Origin: Flavobacterium sp.
Lineage (GTDB): Bacteria > Bacteroidota > Bacteroidia > Flavobacteriales > Flavobacteriaceae
Direction of reading: 5' to 3'
DNA: 11,386 nucleotides
NCBI GenBank assembly: GCA_004296145.1
Contig: SEBM01000075.1
Span: 1 to 11,386 of the forward strand
Part shown: positions 6,865-11,386 of the stretch, piece by piece
Layout: the number at the start of each line of letters is the position of its first letter
How positions within the stretch are numbered: position 1 is the stretch's first letter
Position numbers and translations under genes: made by a program
Notes under the pieces: generated by a model
Databases searched by the model: none
What the model saw: the letters and a program-made list of their open reading frames with translations, nothing else
What the model was told of the DNA's origin: nothing

Positions 6865-6951
6865 GCCGCGAGGCTGCAAAAGTATTCTTTTTGCCGCGAA
6901 GGCTCAAGCTTATCTACTGTTTTTTTGCCACGAAGGCTCAAAGACTCAAAG
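6865..6951. repeat. Three direct repeats of the GCCGCGAAGGCTCAA type upstream of rsmA
   Basis: Three imperfect copies at 6865-6880, 6893-6908 and 6927-6951, each led by a T-rich run: GCCGCGAGGCTGCAAA, GCCGCGAAGGCTCAAG, and GCCACGAAGGCTCAAAG followed by a partial extra ACTCAAAG. On the minus strand this is the CTTTGAGCCTTCGTGGC sequence type that I recall as frequent between Flavobacterium genes. The first two copies together contain the candidate rsmA promoter. Confidence 0.7.
6877..6907 (-). promoter_or_regulatory. Candidate promoter of rsmA-mgtE
   Basis: On the minus strand, TTG (6907-6905), 20 bases, then TACTTTTG (6884-6877) matches the Bacteroidota consensus TTG-N17-23-TANNTTTG at every fixed position. 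It is the best promoter match in the window. Start of transcription would be near 6870, leaving about 20 bases before the rsmA ATG at 6850. Both boxes are made of repeat sequence. Read-through from the upstream genes may also occur. Confidence 0.55.
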
Positions 6952-6971
6952 TTTTTTGTATTACATGTCGA

Positions 6972-7012
6972 TTTTAAACTGAAAATTGCGACTGTAACTG
7001 AAAACTAAAAAA
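6972..7012. repeat. AGTTTTCAGT-type repeat, half copy, after the DUF4286 gene
   Basis: On the plus strand, AAACTGAAAATTGCGACTGTAA and ACTGAAAACTAAAA (6997-7010) resemble the right-hand part of the element at 10131-10210, which ends in ACTGTAAACTAAAA. It has two near-direct copies of the 10-base unit rather than a full palindrome. It begins directly after the DUF4286 stop codon, just as the 10131-10210 element begins directly after the serS stop. Confidence 0.6.
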
Positions 7013-7324
7013 TTAATGCTCAGAAATCACTTCCAATTCTGTTCTGAAAGAAAGCATTTTATCAGCAAACAATTCCAGGGCTTCTCTGTCAAATTGCGGT
7101 TGATCTTCAATGTAATACTTTTCTAAAGTCTCTTTATCATCTGTTGTATACTGAACAGAATAAGTGATCCCGCCCATTTCTTCTTCAACCAAAACTTTTA
7201 CAATTCGTGCTGAAGAGAATTTTTGGGTTCCCAGAATTTCCGGTATGTGTTTTTCCTGCATCCATTTTAACCATTGGTCATGAACGCTTTCGTGTATATT
7301 GGTGGTGACGTTGTAAATAATCAT
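7013..7324 (-). CDS. DUF4286 family protein
   Basis: A 103-residue cytosolic protein matching the DUF4286 family, which is widespread in Bacteroidota and of unknown function. It starts MIIYNVTTNIHESVHDQWLKWM (1-22), continues through HIPEILGT (26-33) and an aromatic YSVQYTTDD strand (55-63), and ends in a helix (78-92) and a short acidic tail. The strand-helix-strand-strand-helix order resembles a dimeric ferredoxin-like (alpha/beta barrel) fold; that is inference. No catalytic motif or metal-binding cluster is visible. It lies between the TPR gene (93-base gap) and rsmA (162-base gap), and both gaps hold repeats. The ATG at 7324 follows an A run with no Shine-Dalgarno. The position next to rsmA is, as far as I recall, commonly kept in flavobacteria, which may hint at a translation-linked role but does not show one. 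Confidence 0.88.
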   Translation of the reverse strand: MIIYNVTTNIHESVHDQWLKWMQEKHIPEILGTQKFSSARIVKVLVEEEMGGITYSVQYTTDDKETLEKYYIEDQPQFDREALELFADKMLSFRTELEVISEH

Positions 7325-7330
7325 TTTTTT

Positions 7331-7370
7331 TAAGGTTCAAAGCTTCAAAGTCTCTAAGGTTCTAAGGTTA
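7331..7370. repeat. AAGGTT/TCAAAG micro-repeats in the TPR-DUF4286 gap
   Basis: A 40-base tract made of AAGGTT (three times), TCAAAG (twice) and CTAAGGTT (twice), ending just before the DUF4286 start region. It is simple and partly direct-repeated, with no long hairpin. It belongs to the same class of short intergenic repeats found at the other junctions of this series. Confidence 0.5.
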
Positions 7371-7417
7371 ATTCATTACTCAATTTACTTTACTTAGAAA
7401 CCAGAAGTTGATTAATA

Positions 7418-9199
7418 TTATAAATTTTTATCGCCGCGTAACTCGCGGTATTTTTTTCTTGCATCAACAAAGTAAATACTATCCTGATGGTTGAAAATTA
7501 CTTTTTCATATAAAGGTTTTGCCTTTTCTGTATCTTTTAATTCGTCATTATAAATTTCTGCCGAAAAGAACAATGCTTCATCAACATAAATTCCGTCGCT
7601 ATGATTGTCAATGATCTGCTGGTATTGACTTAACGCAGATGTGTAATCTTTCTGGCTTTCGTAAATTTTTCCTAAACGCAACATTGTTACAGCTTCTATT
7701 TCCTGACCTTTAAAACTTTTCAAAACATTCTGAAACTGAGCAATAGCCTCGGGTTTTTTATTTTGATAAAGTAAAAAATCTCCTTTTGCAAATTGCTTTA
7801 ATGCCGTTTGTGTAGAGTCTGCAGCTGTATTATCATTAATCAATAAAAAATATTCAAGAGCATCGTTGGCAATCAATTGTGTGTTTGCCGATTTTAATTC
7901 TTTAAATTGTTTTAAAGCCCATTCAAAATCAGTTTTATAATAACTGGTTTTTGCAGCTTTCAGACTCGCTTCATGCGACATTACATCATTCTTTAAATCC
8001 AGTTGAATTTGTGAATAATAAATCAACGCCTGATTGAATTTTTCTTCCAAAAGCAAAATATCGCCCAATTCCATTTTGGCATCTGCTCTTTGATATTCAT
8101 TCAGATTTAAGTCTAATGCTTTTTTTATAACTGCCTTTCCTTCTTCCGGTTGTTTTAAATTAAAAGCCAGAAAGTGTGCCTGAATAATTTGCAAAGATAA
8201 GCTAAATGGAGTTATTTCATAAGTAGTAAGTAATTGCTGCAATTCGGTGTTGATTGCCGGATAGTCTTTTTCCTGTGCTTTTGCAATTTTAATCTCCATT
8301 AGACGGGCATTCGTCTGAATCAGTAAATCTATATCTTTAGTATTCAAAAGAATAAAATTCAGAATTTCTGTCGCCGTCTCGGTATCATCTTCATTTAAAG
8401 CAAACTGACTTAAATTGACAATACTTATTAGTGATTCCGGTTCTCTTTTGTAAATGGCTTTTTCCTGAATGAATGCTTTTCCAAATTCTTTTTGCTGTAC
8501 GTAAAACCAACTTAGATAATGGTTCCAAAATACATCCTGATCTTTCTGGGTTCTTAGGATTAATGCTTTTCGCATGGCGTCCTTAAAAGTCGTACTATCA
8601 TTTTCTCCATTCATAAAGCGGGCTAACTGCGTTTGAATGAGATTTGAATTCTGCGGATTTTTATACGATTCAGTCAATAAAAGATCAATCATCTGATCGG
8701 TCTTTCCTAACTGACCATACAACATGCCGACCTGGAAATTAAAATTATAATTTGGCTGAATTTCCATCGCGACCTCATAGGCTTTTAAAGCATATTCCAA
8801 CAAAACCTTTTTCTCAAAAGAACTTGCAATACCATAAACATCATTTGAATTGGTTTTGATTTTTTCGATTGCCTGATCGTAATAGCTTTTGGCTTTGGAA
8901 TCATTTTTTTGCAATTGAAAATTATATCCTAATTCTACCAAAAAAATACCTTGTTTGTATCTGTTATAACGTTCCTGAATTGCTTTTTGGGCTATATCAA
9001 ATTGTTGAAGCTGCTGATAACAATCAACTGTTCTTAAAAAATACTGAGTATTGGATGGTGAAGCATTTAAAAGTTGCTCGTAACTGATTTTAGCTTTTTC
9101 GAAATCGCCTTTATCGTAGTAATATTGAGCCAGTTGCTCGTTTTGGGCAAAGCCAAAACCAGAACATAACAAAACGATACAAATCAATATGTTTTTCAT
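7418..9199 (-). CDS. Secreted tetratricopeptide-repeat protein
   Basis: A 593-residue protein with a Sec signal peptide (Lys3, hydrophobic 4-16, cleavage likely after Ala18 in GFA/QN), so the mature protein is periplasmic. The rest is helical TPR array. The clearest units are at about 24-50 (DKGDFEKAKISYEQLL), 90-115, 135-150, 376-400, 410-436, 468-496 (AKGDFLLYQNKKPEAIAQFQ region), 504-533 and 540-572. The C-terminal units carry the Gly/Ala/Tyr pattern best; the middle (180-340) is degenerate. There is no enzymatic domain, lipobox or C-terminal sorting domain. TPR arrays are protein-binding scaffolds; the partner is not evident. It resembles YfgC/BamD-like or gliding-associated TPR proteins only in general design. 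It starts 30 bases after lgt and is probably co-transcribed with it. Confidence 0.88.
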   Translation of the reverse strand: MKNILICIVLLCSGFGFAQNEQLAQYYYDKGDFEKAKISYEQLLNASPSNTQYFLRTVDCYQQLQQFDIAQKAIQERYNRYKQGIFLVELGYNFQLQKNDSKAKSYYDQAIEKIKTNSNDVYGIASSFEKKVLLEYALKAYEVAMEIQPNYNFNFQVGMLYGQLGKTDQMIDLLLTESYKNPQNSNLIQTQLARFMNGENDSTTFKDAMRKALILRTQKDQDVFWNHYLSWFYVQQKEFGKAFIQEKAIYKREPESLISIVNLSQFALNEDDTETATEILNFILLNTKDIDLLIQTNARLMEIKIAKAQEKDYPAINTELQQLLTTYEITPFSLSLQIIQAHFLAFNLKQPEEGKAVIKKALDLNLNEYQRADAKMELGDILLLEEKFNQALIYYSQIQLDLKNDVMSHEASLKAAKTSYYKTDFEWALKQFKELKSANTQLIANDALEYFLLINDNTAADSTQTALKQFAKGDFLLYQNKKPEAIAQFQNVLKSFKGQEIEAVTMLRLGKIYESQKDYTSALSQYQQIIDNHSDGIYVDEALFFSAEIYNDELKDTEKAKPLYEKVIFNHQDSIYFVDARKKYRELRGDKNL

Positions 9200-9229
9200 A
9201 TTGCATTTTTTTAAGTTTTCAGCCTTTAT

Positions 9230-10123
9230 TTAGTTTTCAGTCTCGGTCTCAGTTTTCAGTTGCGATTTTTCAGTCAGCGTAACCTGTAAACTGTCACTGT
9301 AAACTGCGACTTTTTTACTTTTCCAAAAAATCAAAGCCAAACCAATCAAAATAAATGGGATACTTAGAATCTGTCCCATATTAATTAGCATACTATTTTC
9401 AAAACTTTCCTGATTTTCTTTGAAAAATTCGATAATAAAACGAGCTGAGAATAATAAAGTTAAGAAAGTTCCAAAGATTAATCCCTTTGCGTTTCTGATT
9501 TTTTCTGATTTATACATATAAAACAGAATTCCGAAAATTAATAAATAAGCAAATGCTTCATATAATTGTGTCGGATGTCTTGGTATTAGATCGTCTCTTT
9601 GAAAGACAACGCCCCAATTTCCGTTAGTTGGTTTTCCATAAATTTCGGAATTCATAAAATTTCCCATTCTGATGAATGCGCCGGTTACAGGAACTGCAAC
9701 TGCCATTTTATCCAAAAGTCCTAAGAAATTTACTTTGTATCTGCGGCAATATAAAATCATTGCTGTAATAACGCCAATAGTACCTCCATGGCTTGCCAAA
9801 CCCTGAAAACCTACAAATTCGTAAGAACCTTTGATTTTCTGAATTGGTATCAAAATTTCTATGGGATGTTTGAGAAAATAATCGGCTTCATAAAAAAAGC
9901 AATGTCCTAATCTCGCTCCCAAAACGGTTCCGACAATAACATAAATAAGCAAACTGTCGAGATTGTCCAGCGAAAGATTTTCTTTTTTATAAATATTTCT
10001 TACGATATAAAACCCAAGAAGAAGTCCGCAGGCAAAAAGTGCTCCGTAATATTTTAGCGGAAAACTATCTGTTATCCAAATAATTACAGGATCAACATTC
10101 CAGTTTAAAATACCGTTTTTCAT
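9230..10123 (-). CDS. lgt: Prolipoprotein diacylglyceryl transferase
   Basis: Inner-membrane enzyme that moves diacylglycerol from phosphatidylglycerol to the lipobox cysteine of prolipoproteins, the first step of lipoprotein maturation; the lipoprotein encoded at 3246-3770 would be a substrate. 297 residues with seven or so hydrophobic segments. Landmarks: FPLKYYGALFACG (21-33), GARLGHCFFYEADYF (69-83), SHGGTIGVI (111-119) with His112 matching the essential E. coli His103, the Lgt signature RMGNFMNSEIYGKP (152-165) with Arg152 matching Arg143, HPTQLYEA (183-190), and Arg228 in SARFIIEFF matching Arg239. The membrane core ends near residue 271. Residues 272-297 form a polar tail (TEKSQLKTETETEN) encoded by a palindromic repeat, described separately. 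The ATG at 10123 gives a normal N-terminus. Confidence 0.95.
   Translation of the reverse strand: MKNGILNWNVDPVIIWITDSFPLKYYGALFACGLLLGFYIVRNIYKKENLSLDNLDSLLIYVIVGTVLGARLGHCFFYEADYFLKHPIEILIPIQKIKGSYEFVGFQGLASHGGTIGVITAMILYCRRYKVNFLGLLDKMAVAVPVTGAFIRMGNFMNSEIYGKPTNGNWGVVFQRDDLIPRHPTQLYEAFAYLLIFGILFYMYKSEKIRNAKGLIFGTFLTLLFSARFIIEFFKENQESFENSMLINMGQILSIPFILIGLALIFWKSKKVAVYSDSLQVTLTEKSQLKTETETEN
9231..9310. repeat. AGTTTTCAGTCTC-type palindromic repeat inside the 3' end of lgt
   Basis: About 80 bases resembling the element at 10131-10210. Both contain GTCTCAGTTTTCAGT (here 9246-9260; there 10146-10160), an AGTTTTCAGTCTC copy (here 9232-9244), and two copies of ACTGTAAACT on the other arm. The arms can pair around a central GCGATTTTTC region with a few mismatches. 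It is in frame as the last 26 codons of lgt, and the lgt stop (9230-9232) sits at its edge. Confidence 0.7.
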
Positions 10124-10130
10124 TAGTGTC

Positions 10131-10210
10131 CGTTTTCAGTTTTCAGTCTCAGTTTTCAGTCTCAGCTAGCAGCCGAAACTGTAAACTGAGACTGTGACTG
10201 TAAACTAAAA
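10131..10210. repeat. Palindromic repeat in the serS-lgt gap
   Basis: Fills nearly all of the 87-base gap. The inner stem pairs 10144-10160 with 10178-10194 at 16 of 17 positions, around a 17-base loop. Outer arms GTTTTCAGT (10132-10140) and ACTGTAAAC (10198-10206) pair at 8 of 9 positions after a small internal loop. It starts right after the serS stop and ends shortly before the lgt ATG. No U tract follows on either strand, so it is not a typical terminator and serS-lgt read-through is likely. Confidence 0.8.
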
Positions 10211-11386
10211 TTAGTTTATAATATCAAATCCGCAGTACGGACGTAAAACTTCCGGAATTACAATTCCCTCCGGAGTTTGGTAGTTTTCTAAAATTCCGGC
10301 CAAAACTCTTGGAAGTGCTAATGAGCTTCCGTTTAGTGTGTGCGCCAATTGGTTTTTGCCATCTTTGTCTTTGAAACGTAATTTCAAACGATTTGCCTGA
10401 AAAGTTTCAAAGTTAGAAACTGAACTAATTTCTAACCAGCGATCCTGTGCTGTAGAAAACACTTCAAAATCATAAGTCAAAGCAGATGTGAATCCCATAT
10501 CGCCTCCACAAAGACGTAAAATTCTATATGGCAATTTTAATTCCTGAAGAATGTTTTTCACATGCTCCACCATTCCGTCAAGTGCTGCGTATGAATTGTC
10601 CGGATGCTCGATACGAACGATTTCTACTTTATCAAATTGGTGTAAACGGTTTAATCCGCGTACATGTGCTCCGTAAGAACCCGCTTCACGACGGAAACAT
10701 GGCGTGTAAGCCGTATGTAAAACCGGTAATTCACTTTCGTTTAAGATCACATCACGAAACAAATTCGTAACCGGAACCTCAGCAGTCGGAATCAAATATA
10801 AATCATCAATTGTAGAATGATACATTTGTCCTTCTTTGTCCGGCAATTGTCCCGTTCCGTATCCTGAAGCTTCATTTACCAAATGCGGAACCTGAACTTC
10901 ATTGTAACCGGCAGCCGTGTTTTTATCTAAAAAATAATTAATTAAGGCACGTTGGAGGCGAGCACCTTTTCCTTTGTAAACCGGAAAACCTGCGCCTGTA
11001 ATTTTTACACCCAATTCAAAATCGATGATATCGTATTTTTTTACTAATTCCCAGTGCGGTTGTGCGCCTTCATGCAAAACCGGAATATCACCTTCTTCAA
11101 AAACATTCAGGTTATCGTCCGGAGTTTTTCCTTCAGGAACAATATCTGCCGGAAGGTTTGGTAATGTGTATAATTTATTTTGTAATTCGACAGCCAAAGC
11201 TTCTGCTTTTTCGCCCAATTCTTTACTTTTTTCTTTTAATGAAACCGTTTTTTCTTTTAAGATCGCGGCTTTAGATTTCTCTCCGGCTTTCATCAATTCG
11301 CCTATATCTTTGGATAATTTATTAGATTCTGATAAAGTATTGTCTAACTCCACTTGTGCTGCACGACGGTTTTCGTCTAATTGCAC
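10211..11386 (-). CDS. serS: Seryl-tRNA synthetase (5' end outside the window)
   Basis: Class II synthetase that charges tRNA-Ser (and tRNA-Sec where present) with serine, cytosolic dimer. 391 C-terminal residues are present. The frame runs off the window edge, and the first codon here (GTG) is most likely an internal valine of the coiled-coil arm; roughly 30 N-terminal residues are missing compared with the usual 420-430. Visible: the second half of the tRNA-binding coiled coil (about 1-68, KEKTVSLKEKSKELGEKAEAL), the linker to the catalytic core, TAEVPVTNLFRD (201-212), motif 2 FRREAGSYGAHVRG (231-244) with the ATP-contacting Arg, LEISSVSNFETFQANRL (317-333) and motif 3 LNGSSLALPRVLAG (349-362). 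The C-terminus CGFDIIN is intact. It heads the minus-strand series within the window. Confidence 0.95.
   Translation of the reverse strand: MQLDENRRAAQVELDNTLSESNKLSKDIGELMKAGEKSKAAILKEKTVSLKEKSKELGEKAEALAVELQNKLYTLPNLPADIVPEGKTPDDNLNVFEEGDIPVLHEGAQPHWELVKKYDIIDFELGVKITGAGFPVYKGKGARLQRALINYFLDKNTAAGYNEVQVPHLVNEASGYGTGQLPDKEGQMYHSTIDDLYLIPTAEVPVTNLFRDVILNESELPVLHTAYTPCFRREAGSYGAHVRGLNRLHQFDKVEIVRIEHPDNSYAALDGMVEHVKNILQELKLPYRILRLCGGDMGFTSALTYDFEVFSTAQDRWLEISSVSNFETFQANRLKLRFKDKDGKNQLAHTLNGSSLALPRVLAGILENYQTPEGIVIPEVLRPYCGFDIIN

Noticed and set aside
6660..7008. Plus-strand open frames of 105 and 73 residues across the start of rsmA
   Set aside because: They run antisense to rsmA and through the GCCGCGAAGGC repeats, with no recognisable domain or promoter.
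10131..10210. serS-lgt palindrome considered as an intrinsic terminator or attenuator
   Set aside because: No U tract follows on either strand, and related sequence occurs at two other places, including inside lgt. A repeat element explains it better.
1..11386. Search for RNA genes, CRISPR arrays, insertion sequences, phage or defence genes
   Set aside because: All gaps are short and explained by repeats, promoters or terminators. No tRNA-like cloverleaf with conserved arms, no regularly spaced repeats and no transposase were seen.

Overview
The window looks like core chromosome of a Flavobacterium or a close relative (Bacteroidota, Flavobacteriaceae). The evidence is low-GC DNA, A/T-rich start contexts without Shine-Dalgarno motifs, promoter-like TANNTTTG boxes of the Bacteroidota type, and DUF4286 next to rsmA. 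The intergenic sequences (GCCACGAAGGC-, TTCCAAATTCC- and AGTTTTCAGTC-type repeats) resemble those scattered through Flavobacterium genomes. This assignment comes from protein and motif recognition, not from a database search.

Layout, left to right. Positions 12-773 hold two small membrane-protein genes on the minus strand (DUF805, then TM2), closed by a strong terminator. Positions 964-1914 hold a minus-strand D-2-hydroxyacid dehydrogenase. It diverges from nhaA (2098-3249, plus), which overlaps by 4 bases a gene for a small uncharacterised lipoprotein (3246-3770). A large palindrome at 3772-3841 separates this pair from a long minus-strand series. In transcription order that series is serS (cut by the window edge), lgt, a 593-residue secreted TPR protein, a DUF4286 protein, rsmA, mgtE and proC.

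The minus-strand series is housekeeping: tRNA charging, lipoprotein maturation, 16S rRNA dimethylation, Mg2+ transport and proline synthesis. rsmA and mgtE overlap by 17 bases. Every other junction in the series carries a short repeat or palindrome. One repeat appears to have become the C-terminal tail of Lgt, and another contains the best promoter match for rsmA. Two long-start options (TTG at 1938 and TTG at 6907) are rejected in favour of internal ATGs.

I found no mobile element, CRISPR array, RNA gene, phage gene or defence system. No intergenic gap exceeds 300 bases. The unusual content is the repeat ecology and the NhaA-coupled lipoprotein; I do not see a new multi-gene system.
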